Positions 17,262-28,127 are shown, counted from the stretch's first letter. The stretch: 64,000 bases of DNA from Sphingomonas sp. Root720 (GCF_001428605.1 NZ_LMID01000012.1:124001-188000), one strand, 5' to 3'. The notes: a model not told the origin generated them from the sequence alone. Made by a program: numbers and translations.

Positions 17262-19145
17262 ATGACCAAGCGACATATTCTCGGTGCGGCGGCGCTCGTC
17301 GCCCTTGCGGCCGGCGCCTTCGCCCAGACGCCGCCGATGACCCCGGACATTCCGGCGAAGACGTTCGACGCGGCGACCCCGCAGGCCGACTATGTCCGTC
17401 GCGAGGTGATGATCCCGATGCGCGACGGCAAGAAGATGTTCGCCGTCATCGTCATGCGCAAGGGGGTGACCGACGCGCCGATCCTGCTGACCCGCACCCC
17501 CTATAACGCCGGCAAGACGGCGAGCCGCAACCCGAGCCAGAAGATCGAGGAGATCCTGCCGGTCTCCGACGCCGAGTTCGTCGATGACGGCTATATCCGC
17601 GTCTACGAGGACGTGCGCGGCCGCAACCGCTCCGAAGGCGACTATGTGATGAACCGGCCGTTGCGCGGCCCGCTCAACAGCACGAAGGTCGACCATGCGA
17701 CCGATGCCTGGGACACGATCGACTGGCTGGTGAAGCATGTCCCCGAAAGCAACGGGCGGGTCGGCATGACCGGATCCTCCTATCCCGGCTTCACCACGCT
17801 GATGGCGACGATCGACCCGCATCCGGCGCTGCGCGCGGTGGTGCCGATGAGCCCGATGGTCGACGGCTGGATCGGCGACGACTGGTTCCACAACGGCGCC
17901 TTCCGCCAGAACAGCTACGACTATCTCACCGGCCAGATGGCGTCGAAGGACGATGGCGATCCGGTCGCATCGGGCAGCGGCGACCGCTATGCGCTGTGGC
18001 TCGGGACCGGATCGGCGGGCGACTATGCCAGCGCCTATGGGCTCGGCGCCTTCCCGGTCGCGCGCAAGTTCGCCGAGCACCCGGCCTATGACGACTACTG
18101 GCGCCAGCAGGCGGTCGACCGGCTGCTGGCGGCGCGGCCGTTCACCGTGCCGATGATGCTGGTCGTGGGGCAGTGGGACCAGGAGGACAGCTATGGCGCC
18201 GCGGCGGTCTACCGTGCGCTCAAGCCCAAGGACAAGGACGGCCGGCTCCACCTCGTCGTCGGCCCCTGGCGCCACAGCGGAGTCAACTATGACGGCTCCT
18301 CGCTCGGCCCGTTGCGCTTCACCGGCGACACCGCGCTGCAGTTCCGCCGCGACGTGATGAAGCCCTTCCTCGACCAGTTCCTCAAGAGCGGCGCGCCGAG
18401 GGTCCCGACCCCGCCGGTGCTGACCTATGACAGCGGTCGCAACCGCTGGCAGGCGACCGCGACGATCTTCGACACCAAGCTCAAGCCGCTCTACCTGCGG
18501 GCGGGGGCGGCGCTCGATTGGGACAAGGGCCAGGCGGCGGGGAAGGACGACTATGTCTCCGATCCCGCCAAGCCGGTGCCCTTCCTGCCGCGCCCGATCG
18601 ACTGGGGCAACGCCGACGTCTGGAAGCCCTGGCTGGTCGCCGATCAGCGCTTCGCCGACGGCCGGCCCGACGTGCTGACCTATGTCAGCGAGCCGCTGGC
18701 GGCACCGGTCCACATCCTCGGCCGGCCGCTCGTCGACCTGTTCGCCACGACCAGCGGCACCGACAGCGACTGGGTGGTCAAGCTGATCGACGTCTACCCC
18801 GAGGAGATGAGTTCAGATCCGAAGCTCGCCGGCTACCAGCTCGGCATCGGCATGGAAATCTTCCGCGGCCGCTATGTCGACGGCTTCGACAAGCCGCGCG
18901 CGCTGGAGCCGGGCAAGGCGGAGAATTACCGGTTCGAGCTGCCGACGGTGAATCACAGCTTCCTGCCAGGCCACCGGATCATGGTGCAGGTCCAGTCGAG
19001 CTGGTTTCCGCTCTACGATCGCAATCCGCAAAGCTATGTGGCGAACATCTTCGACGCGAAGCCCGGCGATTACCGCAAGGCGACCCAGAGCATCCTGACC
19101 GGGGGCACCGCCGCCAGCGCGATCCTGCTGCCGGTGGTCGATTGA
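17262..19145 (+). CDS. Alpha-amino-acid ester hydrolase (CocE/NonD, S15 family)
   Basis: These enzymes hydrolyse or transfer acyl groups of alpha-amino-acid esters, including beta-lactam side chains. The 627-residue protein has a signal peptide ending near AFAQTPP, an alpha/beta hydrolase domain, and a C-terminal jelly roll. The nucleophile is S173 (GSSYPG), the acid D306 and the base H338 (GPWRHS). These spacings (133 and 32) equal those I recall for the Acetobacter turbidans enzyme (S205, D338, H370). The diagnostic carboxylate cluster is also present: D207 (34 after Ser), E308 and D309 in WDQED. It is therefore assigned beyond the broad CocE label. Export to the periplasm is likely. GGAG precedes the ATG. 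Confidence 0.9.
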   Translation: MTKRHILGAAALVALAAGAFAQTPPMTPDIPAKTFDAATPQADYVRREVMIPMRDGKKMFAVIVMRKGVTDAPILLTRTPYNAGKTASRNPSQKIEEILPVSDAEFVDDGYIRVYEDVRGRNRSEGDYVMNRPLRGPLNSTKVDHATDAWDTIDWLVKHVPESNGRVGMTGSSYPGFTTLMATIDPHPALRAVVPMSPMVDGWIGDDWFHNGAFRQNSYDYLTGQMASKDDGDPVASGSGDRYALWLGTGSAGDYASAYGLGAFPVARKFAEHPAYDDYWRQQAVDRLLAARPFTVPMMLVVGQWDQEDSYGAAAVYRALKPKDKDGRLHLVVGPWRHSGVNYDGSSLGPLRFTGDTALQFRRDVMKPFLDQFLKSGAPRVPTPPVLTYDSGRNRWQATATIFDTKLKPLYLRAGAALDWDKGQAAGKDDYVSDPAKPVPFLPRPIDWGNADVWKPWLVADQRFADGRPDVLTYVSEPLAAPVHILGRPLVDLFATTSGTDSDWVVKLIDVYPEEMSSDPKLAGYQLGIGMEIFRGRYVDGFDKPRALEPGKAENYRFELPTVNHSFLPGHRIMVQVQSSWFPLYDRNPQSYVANIFDAKPGDYRKATQSILTGGTAASAILLPVVD

Positions 19146-19174
19146 ACAATGGCGTGTTCGTGCGTTGAGCAGGG

Positions 19175-20413
19175 ATGGATAGCGATCGGGACCATGATGT
19201 CGTCATCGTCGGGGCGGGCGCCGCCGGCATAGGCGCGGCGCGCACGCTGGCGGGACGGGGGCTGAACCTGCTCGTGGTCGATGCGCTCGATCGGATCGGC
19301 GGCCGGGCGCACAGCGTCCGCTTCGGCGACTGGGCGGTCGACCTCGGCTGTGGCTATCTCCATTCGGCCGAGCGCAACGGCTGGGTGCCGATCGGCGAGG
19401 GGCTGGGCTTCACCATCGACCGGTCCGATCCGGGCTGGGACCGGCAATATCGCGACCTCGGCTTTCCGCCCGACGAACAGGCGGCCGCCGGCGCGGCGTT
19501 CGACGCCATCGCTGCGCGGCTGCGCGCCGATCCGCCGGCGTCGGACCGCGCGGCCGACGCGCTGATCCCCGGCTGTCGGTGGAACGCCTATGCGGAGGCG
19601 CTGTCAGCCTACATCAACGGCACCGATTTCGGCCAGGTCTCGGCGCGCGACTATCTCGCTTATGACGCGGCGGCGAGCGACAACAACTGGCGGGTCCGCG
19701 AAGGCTATGGCGCGCTGATCGGGGCGGCGCTGCCTGACGGCATCGCGCTCCGGCTCGGCTGTCCGGTGACGCTGATCGACCATGAAGGACCGCTGCCCAG
19801 GCTGGAGACCGCGGCGGGCACGATCGCCGCCGCCCGCGTGATCGTCACCGTGCCGACATCGGTGCTGGCTTCGGGCGCGCTCGCCTTCCGGCCGGCGCTC
19901 GACGCCAAGCGCGATGCCGCCGCCGCCCTGCCGCTGGGCCTCGCCGACAAGATCTTCCTCGGGGTCGACCGGCCCGAGGATTTTCCGCGCGACGCGCATC
20001 TGATCGGCAATCCTCACAGCGCCGAAACCGGCAGCTACCAGCTCCAGCCGATGGGCCATCCGGTGGTCGAGGGCTTCTTCGGGGGCCGCGCCGCGGCGAT
20101 GCTCGAGCAACTGGGGCAGAAGGGTGCGGCGGCCTTCGCGATCGACGAGCTGGCGGGGCTGCTCGGCAACGGCGTCCGCGACCGGCTGACCCCGATCGGC
20201 GGATCGGCCTGGGGATCGACGCGCTGGATCGAGGGCGGCTACAGCCATGCGCTGCCGGGGATGGCGGACCGGCGGGGCGTGCTCGCCGCACCCGTCGAGG
20301 GCCGCATCTTCTTCGCGGGGGAGGCCTGCTCGGCGAGCGACTTCTCGACCGCGCACGGCGCGCTGGAGACCGGGATCGCGGCGGCGCGCGCGGTACTGGC
20401 GAGTCTGGCCTGA
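19175..20413 (+). CDS. FAD-dependent amine oxidase
   Basis: The 412-residue flavoprotein starts with a Rossmann dinucleotide motif (VVIVGAGAAGIGAARTLAGR) and the GG motif DRIGGRAHSV, then ends with IFFAGEACSASDFSTAHGAL, the FAD-binding end of the flavin monoamine oxidase family. Such enzymes oxidise primary or secondary amines or act as desaturases. There is no signal peptide. It follows the ester hydrolase on the same strand with a 29-base gap, so the two may be co-transcribed. The substrate is unknown. Confidence 0.87.
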   Translation: MDSDRDHDVVIVGAGAAGIGAARTLAGRGLNLLVVDALDRIGGRAHSVRFGDWAVDLGCGYLHSAERNGWVPIGEGLGFTIDRSDPGWDRQYRDLGFPPDEQAAAGAAFDAIAARLRADPPASDRAADALIPGCRWNAYAEALSAYINGTDFGQVSARDYLAYDAAASDNNWRVREGYGALIGAALPDGIALRLGCPVTLIDHEGPLPRLETAAGTIAAARVIVTVPTSVLASGALAFRPALDAKRDAAAALPLGLADKIFLGVDRPEDFPRDAHLIGNPHSAETGSYQLQPMGHPVVEGFFGGRAAAMLEQLGQKGAAAFAIDELAGLLGNGVRDRLTPIGGSAWGSTRWIEGGYSHALPGMADRRGVLAAPVEGRIFFAGEACSASDFSTAHGALETGIAAARAVLASLA

Positions 20414-20508
20414 CGGCTCGTCACCGCGGCAAGAACCAGGATCGGGTTGCCGGGCACGGCGGGGCGCTGCAGCAGGCGCGCAGTGCGGATCTCGGCCACC
20501 GCCTGCCT

Positions 20509-22653
20509 TCACTCCCGGAAGGTCGACCAGGGATGGCGGCCGACCGCTTCCGCGACGCTCGTCACCGTTCCGCGATCGAGGTCGATGGCGAGCCCGCCGG
20601 TCCGGGCCAGCAGCGGGCGATCGATCTTCAGCCAGCGGGGGGTACAGCCACGCGGCAGGCGCCGCTCGCTGATCGCGATGTCGGCGCTCGCGCAGGCCCG
20701 CGCCAGCCGGTTCCAGTCAAGCCGATAGGGGCTTCGCGTCGCCAGGATCCGCCAGCGCCGCCCATCCCGCCGCATATCGGTGATGCATAGGTCGGCCGAG
20801 CAGCGCGCCTGCATCAGCGCGTCGACCGGCAGCGCGTCGCCGTCGACGCCCGCCGCCTCGCCCAGCATCCCGCGGACATAGTCGCCCGCGCGATCGCGCA
20901 GCAGCGCCACCCGCCCGTCGCCCAGAACGAAGGCGACATGGCGGCCATCGCCTGTCACCAACAGTTCGGGGGTCGGCGACAGCAGCGTCCAGACCGCCCC
21001 CGCCGCGAGCGGCAGCAGCCCCCAGCGCCGCGCCCGCGTCCGCCACAGCGCCAGCCACAACCCGCCCGCCACCATCAGCGCGAAGGCACCCCAGGCCATG
21101 GTCGGCAGCATCGTGACCGCGCCCGGGGCTGCCGCGACGGTGTGCGCGATCCAGAGCAGCAGCGCGAGCCCCTGCGACACCAGCCACCAGGCGGGCGCGC
21201 CGATCCCGACGGTATCGAGCAACAGCCCCAGCGCCTCGAACGGCATGATCACGAAGGTGGTCAGCGGGATCGCCACGATATTGGCGAGCGCCCCGTAGAG
21301 CCCCGATTTGTGAAAGTGGAACAGCGCGATCGGCGCCAGCGCGGCCTCGATCACCAGGCCCGTCAGCAGCAGCACCGCGAGGCCGCGGCCGAAGCGTATC
21401 GCGGCCCCCTCTTCGCGGCGGGCGGCGAAGGCGGCGACGCGCGGATGATCGAGCGTCGCGACCAGCGCGGTCACCGCCGCGAAGCTGAGCTGAAAGCTCG
21501 GTCCTGCCAGCGCTTCGGGCCAGAACAGCAGCACGATCAGGGCTCCGGTCGCGACCAGCCGCAGGGTGATCGCCTCGCGTCCCATCGCGATCCCGGCGAG
21601 CACCAGCAGCGCGGCGACGCAGGAGCGGATCGTCGGAACCTGCGCGCCCGACAATAATGTATAGACGATACCGGCCAGCGCCCCCGCCCCCGCCGCGATC
21701 AGGAGCAGCGGCGCGCGCAGGGCGAGCGCGGGGCTGAGCGCCAGCAGCCGCAGGGTGAGCAGCAGCACGCCCCCGACCACCGCCGAGACATGGAGTCCCG
21801 ACACCGACAGGAGGTGGGCGAGGCCCGAGCGGCGCAACGCCTCGGCATCCTCCTCGGCGATCGCGCCCTGGTCGCCCGTCGCGAGCGAGGCGGCGATGCC
21901 CCCGGCGCTGGCCCCGGTCACCCGCGCCTCGATATGCTCCGACAGCCGGGCGCGCCGGTCGGCCAGCCAGGCGAGCAGGCCGCGCTCGCCCCCCGCCGGC
22001 TCGATGCGGGGCGGATCGAGCGCCTTGCCGGTGGCGCCGATCCCCAGGAACCAGGCGGCACGCGCGAAATCATAGGCGCCGGGCACCGCCGGCGGTGCGG
22101 GCGGCATCAGCCGGGCGCGCACCGCGATCCGCCCGCCCGCCGCGACCGGGCCCTCGAGGTCGGCCTGGTCGACGTTCAACCGGATGCGGTGCGGCATCGA
22201 CAAGCCCGGATCGGGGGCGATCGTCAGCCGGGTCAGCGCGCGCGCCGGCATCCGCTCGACCGCCTCGATGCGGCCCGCGACCCCGGCCACGACAGGCCGG
22301 TCGATACGCGGCGCCGCCACCCAGTCGGCGCGCGTCCAGACCAGCACCAGCCCGGCAAACGCCGCGAGCCCGCCGACGAGCAGCATCCGTCCCGCCCGCC
22401 GCCCGGTCCCGATCGCCGCCCCGCACAGAGCGAGCCCGGCGAGTCCGGCCAGCGCCGCCAGCCAGCTGTCGCGACCCGGCAGCGCCAGCCACAGCGCGAT
22501 CCCGCCGCCGAGGGCGACCGGCAGCCACAGCGCCAGCTGGTCGCGCTCCGCCTCCAGCCAGGCTTCGAGTCGCGCGGCGAGCGCGCCGGGGCGGGGCAGG
22601 CGGCCGGCGGGCCAGACAGGAAACACCGTCCCGAAAAGCCCGGCTTTCAGCAT
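20509..22653 (-). CDS. comEC: ComEC/Rec2-family DNA uptake channel protein
   Basis: ComEC forms the inner-membrane channel that passes single-stranded DNA during natural transformation. The 714-residue protein has an N-terminal helix pair with an OB-like DUF4131 region (residues about 100-200), then the Competence domain with many helices (SLATGDQGAIAEEDAEALRR, SGLAHLLSVSGLHVSAVVGG). The C-terminus after the last helix has a beta-lactamase-like layout but lacks an HxHxDH metal motif, as is usual in many alphaproteobacterial members. It is divergent from gltX. Confidence 0.92.
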   Translation of the reverse strand: MLKAGLFGTVFPVWPAGRLPRPGALAARLEAWLEAERDQLALWLPVALGGGIALWLALPGRDSWLAALAGLAGLALCGAAIGTGRRAGRMLLVGGLAAFAGLVLVWTRADWVAAPRIDRPVVAGVAGRIEAVERMPARALTRLTIAPDPGLSMPHRIRLNVDQADLEGPVAAGGRIAVRARLMPPAPPAVPGAYDFARAAWFLGIGATGKALDPPRIEPAGGERGLLAWLADRRARLSEHIEARVTGASAGGIAASLATGDQGAIAEEDAEALRRSGLAHLLSVSGLHVSAVVGGVLLLTLRLLALSPALALRAPLLLIAAGAGALAGIVYTLLSGAQVPTIRSCVAALLVLAGIAMGREAITLRLVATGALIVLLFWPEALAGPSFQLSFAAVTALVATLDHPRVAAFAARREEGAAIRFGRGLAVLLLTGLVIEAALAPIALFHFHKSGLYGALANIVAIPLTTFVIMPFEALGLLLDTVGIGAPAWWLVSQGLALLLWIAHTVAAAPGAVTMLPTMAWGAFALMVAGGLWLALWRTRARRWGLLPLAAGAVWTLLSPTPELLVTGDGRHVAFVLGDGRVALLRDRAGDYVRGMLGEAAGVDGDALPVDALMQARCSADLCITDMRRDGRRWRILATRSPYRLDWNRLARACASADIAISERRLPRGCTPRWLKIDRPLLARTGGLAIDLDRGTVTSVAEAVGRHPWSTFRE

Positions 22654-22777
22654 GGCAGCGATCGCCCCCCTCGATTCAGGCCCATCGGCCCGTGCGTCAA
22701 TTTGACCCGGCAGGAAAATGCTTTACGGGGCGCATCGACATCGCAGGCCATCGGACCCGATCTTGGAGAAAGCGCGC

Positions 22778-24202
22778 GTGGGCGCAAGCATGGAAAAGCA
22801 GACAGTCGTCACCCGTTTCGCGCCGTCGCCGACGGGCTTCCTCCATATTGGCGGTGCCCGCACCGCGCTGTTCAACTGGCTGTTCGCGCGCCACCATGGC
22901 GGCCAGTTCCTGCTCCGCATCGAGGATACCGACCGCGCCCGCTCGACCGACGCGGCGATCGAGGCGATCCTCGACGGCATGACCTGGCTTGATCTCGACT
23001 GGGATGGCGAGGTCGTCTACCAGTTCGCCCGCGCCGAACGCCATGCCGAGGTCGCCCGCGAACTGCTGGCCAAGGGCCATGCCTATCGCTGCTACGCGAC
23101 GCCGGAGGAGCTGGCCGAGCTGCGCGAGCAGCAGCGCGCCGCCAGGCAGCCGCTGCGCTATGACGGCCGCTGGCGCGACCGCGATCCCTCCGAGGCGCCC
23201 GAAGGCGCGCCCTTCGTCATCCGGCTGAAGGCCCCGCGCGAGGGCGAGGTGACGATCGACGACCAGGTCCAGGGCCTGGTGACGGTCCAGAATGCCGAGC
23301 TGGACGACATGATCCTGCTCCGCTCGGACGGGACGCCGACCTACATGCTCGCGGTCGTGGTCGACGACAACGACATGGGCGTCACCCATGTCATCCGCGG
23401 CGACGACCATCTCAACAACGCCTTCCGCCAGCTCGCCCTGATCCGGGCGATGGGATGGGCCGAGCCGGTCTACGCGCATATCCCTCTGATTCACGGGGCC
23501 GACGGCGCCAAGCTGTCGAAGCGGCACGGCGCGCTGGGCGTCGATGCCTATCGCGACGCGCTCGGCTTCCTGCCCGAGGCGGTGAACAATTATCTGCTGC
23601 GGCTCGGCTGGGGCCATGGCGACGACGAGATCATCAGCCGCGAGCAGGCGGTCGAGTGGTTCGATCTGGCCGGGGTCGGCCGTTCGCCCTCGCGCTTCGA
23701 TTTCAAGAAGCTGGAGAATCTCAACGGCCATTATATGCGCGAGGCCGACGACGCCCGGCTGGCCGAGCTTATCGCCCCCGGAGTCGCGGCGCAGGCGGGC
23801 CGGGAGTTCGATTCGAACGATCATGACCTTCTGCTTCGCAGCATCCCTTTCCTGAAGGTAAGAGCGAAGGATATCAACGAGTTGACCGAAGGTGCGAGCT
23901 TTCTGTTTCGCACCCGCCCGCTCGATATGGACGAGAAGGCCGCATCGCTGCTAGACGGACCCGGCAAGGCGTTGCTGGCCGAGGCTCGCGAGGCGCTTGC
24001 CGCTGCTGACGACTGGTCGGCGCCCGCTCTCGAGGCGGCGGTCCGGTCGGTGGCGGAACGCGGGGGGATCGGCCTCGGCAAGGTGGCGCAACCGCTTCGG
24101 GCCGCGCTCACCGGCCGCACCACGTCCCCCGGCATCTTCGATGTCCTGGCCCTCCTCGGCCGTGAGGAGAGTCTGGGGCGGCTCGACGATCAGTTGGGGT
24201 GA
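22778..24202 (+). CDS. gltX: Glutamyl-tRNA synthetase
   Basis: This class I aminoacyl-tRNA synthetase charges tRNA-Glu. The HIGH-type motif is in [19 protein letters not shown] and the KMSKS-type motif is KLSKRHG; the anticodon-binding helical domain follows. I chose the GTG at 22778 because GGAGAA lies seven bases upstream, giving 474 residues. The ATG at 22790 is an alternative with poorer spacing. The gene is followed by gltA, an arrangement common in the order. Many Alphaproteobacteria have two gltX-like genes, so the charging specificity (Glu only or also Gln) is not certain. Confidence 0.94.
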   Translation: MGASMEKQTVVTRFAPSPTGFLHIGGARTALFNWLFARHHGGQFLLRIEDTDRARSTDAAIEAILDGMTWLDLDWDGEVVYQFARAERHAEVARELLAKGHAYRCYATPEELAELREQQRAARQPLRYDGRWRDRDPSEAPEGAPFVIRLKAPREGEVTIDDQVQGLVTVQNAELDDMILLRSDGTPTYMLAVVVDDNDMGVTHVIRGDDHLNNAFRQLALIRAMGWAEPVYAHIPLIHGADGAKLSKRHGALGVDAYRDALGFLPEAVNNYLLRLGWGHGDDEIISREQAVEWFDLAGVGRSPSRFDFKKLENLNGHYMREADDARLAELIAPGVAAQAGREFDSNDHDLLLRSIPFLKVRAKDINELTEGASFLFRTRPLDMDEKAASLLDGPGKALLAEAREALAAADDWSAPALEAAVRSVAERGGIGLGKVAQPLRAALTGRTTSPGIFDVLALLGREESLGRLDDQLG

Positions 24203-24267
24203 TCGGGCGCAAGGATTGAACCGGGACTGCCGCTCGCGGCTAGGGGCCAACGACAGGAGATTGGAAC

Positions 24268-25551
24268 ATGGCGGATAACGTGAAACTGGAACTCGGCGGC
24301 AAGACGTCCGAATATCCGGTCCTGTCGGGAACGGTCGGCCCCGATGTCGTCGACATCCGCAAGCTGTACGCCGCGACCGGCGCCTTCACCTATGACCCGG
24401 GCTTCACCTCGACCGCATCGTGCCAGTCGGCGATCACCTATATCGACGGCGACGAGGGCGTCCTGCTCCACCGCGGCTATCCGATCGACCAGCTCGCCGA
24501 GCAGTCGAGCTTCATGGAGGTCTCCTACCTGCTGCTCAACGGCCAATTGCCGAGCGCCAAGGAGCTGGAGGACTTCACCTACACGATCAGCCGCCACACC
24601 ATGCTGCACGAGCAGCTGGCGACCTTCTATCGCGGCTTCCGCCGCGATGCGCACCCGATGGCGATCATGTGCGGCGTCGTCGGCGCGCTGTCGGCCTTCT
24701 ACCACGACTCGACCGACATCAACGATCCCAAACAGCGGATGATCGCCTCGCACCGGCTGATCGCCAAGATGCCGACGATCGCGGCGATGGCCTATAAATA
24801 TTCGGTCGGGCAGCCCTTCCTCTATCCGAAGAACGACCTCAGCTACACCGGCAACTTCCTGCGCATGACCTTCGGCGTTCCGGCCGAGGAATATGAGATC
24901 GATCCGGTGATCGAATCGGCGATGGACAAGATCTTCATCCTCCACGCCGACCATGAGCAGAACGCCTCAACCTCGACGGTCCGCCTCGCCGGTTCGTCGG
25001 GCGCCAACCCGTTCGCCTGCATCGCGGCCGGCATCGCCTGCCTGTGGGGCCCGGCGCATGGCGGCGCCAACGAGGCCGCGCTCAACATGCTGCGCGAGAT
25101 CGGCACGCCCGACCGCATCCCGGAATATATCGCCCGCGCCAAGAACAAGGACGATCCCTTCCGCCTGATGGGCTTCGGCCACCGCGTCTACAAGAATTTC
25201 GACCCGCGCGCGAAGGTGCTCGGTAAGGCCGCGACCGAGGTGCTCGACAAGCTGGGGATCAACGACCCGGTGCTCGACACCGCCCGCGAGCTCGAGCAGA
25301 TCGCGCTCAAGGACCAGTATTTCATCGACAAGAAGCTCTATCCGAACGTCGATTTCTATTCGGGCGTGATCCTGTCGGCGATCGGCTTCCCGACGACGAT
25401 GTTCACCGTCCTCTTCGCGCTCGCCCGTACCGTCGGCTGGGTCGCGCAGTGGAACGAGATGATCTCGGACCCCGAGCAGAAGATCGGCCGCCCGCGCCAG
25501 CTCTACACCGGCGCGGCGAACCGCGATTACGTGCCGGTCAGCCAGCGCTGA
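24268..25551 (+). CDS. gltA: Citrate synthase (type II)
   Basis: GltA condenses acetyl-CoA and oxaloacetate in the first step of the TCA cycle. The 427-residue protein has the type II layout. Catalytic residues are in [15 protein letters not shown] (His), [15 protein letters not shown] (His) and FYSGV (Asp region), with the [16 protein letters not shown] signature. AGGAGA precedes the ATG. A clear terminator follows the stop codon. Confidence 0.97.
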   Translation: MADNVKLELGGKTSEYPVLSGTVGPDVVDIRKLYAATGAFTYDPGFTSTASCQSAITYIDGDEGVLLHRGYPIDQLAEQSSFMEVSYLLLNGQLPSAKELEDFTYTISRHTMLHEQLATFYRGFRRDAHPMAIMCGVVGALSAFYHDSTDINDPKQRMIASHRLIAKMPTIAAMAYKYSVGQPFLYPKNDLSYTGNFLRMTFGVPAEEYEIDPVIESAMDKIFILHADHEQNASTSTVRLAGSSGANPFACIAAGIACLWGPAHGGANEAALNMLREIGTPDRIPEYIARAKNKDDPFRLMGFGHRVYKNFDPRAKVLGKAATEVLDKLGINDPVLDTARELEQIALKDQYFIDKKLYPNVDFYSGVILSAIGFPTTMFTVLFALARTVGWVAQWNEMISDPEQKIGRPRQLYTGAANRDYVPVSQR

Positions 25552-25575
25552 TCCGATCCCATCGAAGACTGAAGC

Positions 25576-25603
25576 AGGCCGGGGCGAAAGCTCCGGCCTT
25601 TTT
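25576..25603 (+). terminator. Rho-independent terminator after gltA
   Basis: AGGCCGGGG pairs with CTCCGGCCT around a CGAAAG loop and is followed by TTTTT. It lies 25 bases after the gltA stop codon. Confidence 0.9.
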
Positions 25604-25642
25604 CTGTGTCCGCCTCTCCTCTCCCGGGATAACGGTTTTCCG

Positions 25643-26995
25643 CTACTGCCCCGCCGGCAAGGTCAGCACGAAGCGGGCGCCCTGCCCCGGCGCGCTATCG
25701 ACGCCGAGGTCGCCGCCCATCGCGCGGGCGAGGCGGCGGGAGATGTAGAGGCCGAGGCCGCTGCCCGTGCCGTCGCGCAGGCCGAGCCGCTCGAACCGTT
25801 CGAAGATGCGGTCCTGGTCGCCCTCCCCAATGCCCTCGCCCGCATCGGCGACGATCGCCGCGGCGATGTCGCCCTCGCGCTCGCAACGGATCCAGACGCG
25901 GCCCCCGGGCGGCGAATGACGGATCGCGTTGCTCAGCAGGTTGATCAGCACCTGCAGGATGCGGCGCACGTCGCCGAACGCCATCACCGGCTGGCCCGGC
26001 AGCGGGCCTTCGATCGTCACCCCCGCGCCGGCCGCGCGCACCGCGAGCAGGGCGGCGGCGCGCTGGGCGGTCTCGACCAGATCGACCAGGTCGACCTCAG
26101 GCCGGAAATCGGCGCGCTCGATCGTCTGAAGGTCGACGAGGTCGTCGACCAATGCGAGCAGGTGGCGGCCCGCCCCGGCGATATCCTCGGCATAAGCGGC
26201 ATAGTCGCGCCGCACCGGTCCATCGCCGCGCCCCGAGATGTTGTCGGCATGGGCGATGATCCGGTCGAGCGGCTCGCGCATCGCCTGGCTGAGCTGGTTG
26301 CCGAACGCCTCCTCGAGCGGGGCGGGATCGGGCAGGCGGAACGACGGTGCCGCGTGCGGCGCGCGGCGGCTGACCAGCAGCTGGTAGCCGGCGAAGCCCT
26401 CGGTCTCGCCGAGCAGCGGCACGCCCGCGACATGCACGGCGATGCCCGCGCCGAGCCGGAAGACGGCGTCGTGATCCTCGAAGCGGTCGGCTGTCCGCGC
26501 CGCGGCGACGATGCTCGACACGCCCTCCTCGACCGGGCTGAGTGCGAACAGCGCCTCGACCGGCTGGCCGACCGCGCCCGGCAGGTTCGACGGCGGGTGG
26601 GTGATGCGCAGCATCGCGTCGGTCTCGACGATCCAGTCGGCGGTCGCGCGGCTGAAGTCGCGCCAGCGCAGCGCTTCCAGCGTGGCCGGGGGCTGGATCG
26701 CCGGCGTCTCCTGCCAGCCGGTGATCGCCAGTTCGGCACCGGTTCCGTCGGGCCGCGCCCGCACCCACAGCTCGACATCCTGGTCGCCCTGCGCCGCGAT
26801 CACCCGGCGCGACAGGGCGATCCCGAGCCGCCGCGCCAGCCGCGCGACCGAGGAGAGCTGCGGGACGGCAAGCGGGCCGCCCGCCACCCCGCCCGCCCGC
26901 TCGTGCAGACGGGACAGCGGCGGATCGGCCTCGATCAGCCGCCCCCGTCCGTCGACCCTCCCGATCACGGGGCGGACGCTGTGGGGCGCGTTCAT
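25643..26995 (-). CDS. Histidine-kinase-like protein lacking the phospho-accepting His
   Basis: The 450-residue soluble protein has an N-terminal sensor region with a PAS-like fold (about 110-215) and a kinase core. The H-box, normally SHELRTPL, reads SQAMREPL, so residue 237 is Gln in place of the acceptor His and the following Glu is Ala. The ATP-binding domain looks intact: NLLSNAIRHSPPGG, ADAGEGIGEGD, IFERFERLG and GTGSGLGLYI. It may therefore bind ATP but cannot be phosphorylated in the usual way. The pattern recalls DivL of Caulobacter, which has Tyr there. It overlaps the DUF2336 gene upstream by four bases. Annotation as a functional sensor kinase would be misleading. Confidence 0.85.
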   Translation of the reverse strand: MNAPHSVRPVIGRVDGRGRLIEADPPLSRLHERAGGVAGGPLAVPQLSSVARLARRLGIALSRRVIAAQGDQDVELWVRARPDGTGAELAITGWQETPAIQPPATLEALRWRDFSRATADWIVETDAMLRITHPPSNLPGAVGQPVEALFALSPVEEGVSSIVAAARTADRFEDHDAVFRLGAGIAVHVAGVPLLGETEGFAGYQLLVSRRAPHAAPSFRLPDPAPLEEAFGNQLSQAMREPLDRIIAHADNISGRGDGPVRRDYAAYAEDIAGAGRHLLALVDDLVDLQTIERADFRPEVDLVDLVETAQRAAALLAVRAAGAGVTIEGPLPGQPVMAFGDVRRILQVLINLLSNAIRHSPPGGRVWIRCEREGDIAAAIVADAGEGIGEGDQDRIFERFERLGLRDGTGSGLGLYISRRLARAMGGDLGVDSAPGQGARFVLTLPAGQ

Positions 26996-28104
26996 CGCCG
27001 CCGGCCGCCTTCGCCGATCTCGATCACCGCGCGGCGATAATTGGGGTCGAGCCGCCAGATCAGCACCGCTTCGGCCGCCTCGCGCTGGCCAAGCGCATCA
27101 AAGGCGTCGGCACGCGCGACGAGAACCTCCTCGTCGATGCCCTCGGCCGAGCCGATCCGCCACAGCATCGTCACCGCGGCCTCGCGCCCGCAATCGATCG
27201 CGCGCAGGACGGTACCCAGCATCATCCCCGACATGTCGGTGACCATCGACCAGACCCCGGCCGAATCGATCCCGGCGCGGCGCGCGATGGCGGCAGTGAA
27301 CAGCGCCAGCCAGCCTTCCTCCAGCGCGTCGGCGAGCAGCTTGTCGTCGATCAGCCCGGCCTGCCACAACAGCCCGGCGAGCGCGTCGGCACGGCCATCG
27401 AGCGTGTCCGCATCGTCATGGTCGACGAGCAGCCCGCGCACCGCGCCGGCGAGCAGCAGGTCGGCCTGGCTGTCGGGCATGGCGTGGTGGCGGATCAGAT
27501 AATGGCGCAGCGCCGCGGCCACCGCCCAGAGCAGCTTGCGATGCGGGCCCGGTGGAAGATCGGTGCGCGCCAGTGCCGGATCGCCGAACGGATCGTAGCG
27601 GCGGCTTTCGGCGACGAGCAACGCCATGGTCGCCTCGGCGATCTCGCCATCGCCAAGGTCGAGCAGCCGCTGGGCCAGATCGGCGACATGATAGGGCGAA
27701 TCGCGGCCCAGAGCCAGCGCGAGGCGGTGCTCGTCGACGCGGCGCAGTATCGCCGCGACCAGATCCGCCTCGCGCAGCAGCCCGGTCCGTTCGAGCAACG
27801 GCTGCGCGATGGGCGTCGTCGTCGATCCCAGGGCGGCGAGCAGTTCGGGACGCGGCTCGTCCGCCAGCGACTCGATCAGGCGGATGCGCAGGTCGTCCTC
27901 GATGGCGCCGATCAGCGCCCGCATCAGCTGGGCGACCTGGGCGCGATGCTGGTCGGAGAGGTCGGGGGCGCCGTCGCGAAACAGGTCGATCGCGGCCCGG
28001 CCGACCCGATTTTCGGCACTGTCCAGGGCGCGCGCGGCATCGGTCAGCCAGCGCGCCGACGCAGCCTTCCCCATTTCCTGCCGTTCGTCGTCCAGCCCCA
28101 TCAT
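26992..28104 (-). CDS. DUF2336-domain protein
   Basis: The 370-residue protein is almost entirely helical, with repeated two-helix units resembling HEAT-like repeats, and matches what I know of alphaproteobacterial DUF2336 proteins. Landmarks are LLAALGSTTTPIAQPLLER, YHVADLAQRLLDLGDGEIAE and the C-terminal IWRLDPNYRRAVIEIGEGG. It has no catalytic motif, signal peptide or membrane helix. It overlaps the pseudo-kinase gene by four bases, so the two products probably work together. A CtrA-like site precedes it. The biochemical role of DUF2336 is unknown. Confidence 0.8.
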   Translation of the reverse strand: MMGLDDERQEMGKAASARWLTDAARALDSAENRVGRAAIDLFRDGAPDLSDQHRAQVAQLMRALIGAIEDDLRIRLIESLADEPRPELLAALGSTTTPIAQPLLERTGLLREADLVAAILRRVDEHRLALALGRDSPYHVADLAQRLLDLGDGEIAEATMALLVAESRRYDPFGDPALARTDLPPGPHRKLLWAVAAALRHYLIRHHAMPDSQADLLLAGAVRGLLVDHDDADTLDGRADALAGLLWQAGLIDDKLLADALEEGWLALFTAAIARRAGIDSAGVWSMVTDMSGMMLGTVLRAIDCGREAAVTMLWRIGSAEGIDEEVLVARADAFDALGQREAAEAVLIWRLDPNYRRAVIEIGEGGRRR

Positions 28105-28127
28105 GCTTCGTTCATATCGAGATGTCG

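Noticed and set aside
26221-26260. His residue in DRIIAHADN of the pseudo-kinase as an alternative acceptor
   Set aside because: It is ten residues after the H-box position, so it would be on a different face of the helix from a normal acceptor. It cannot be excluded without experiment.
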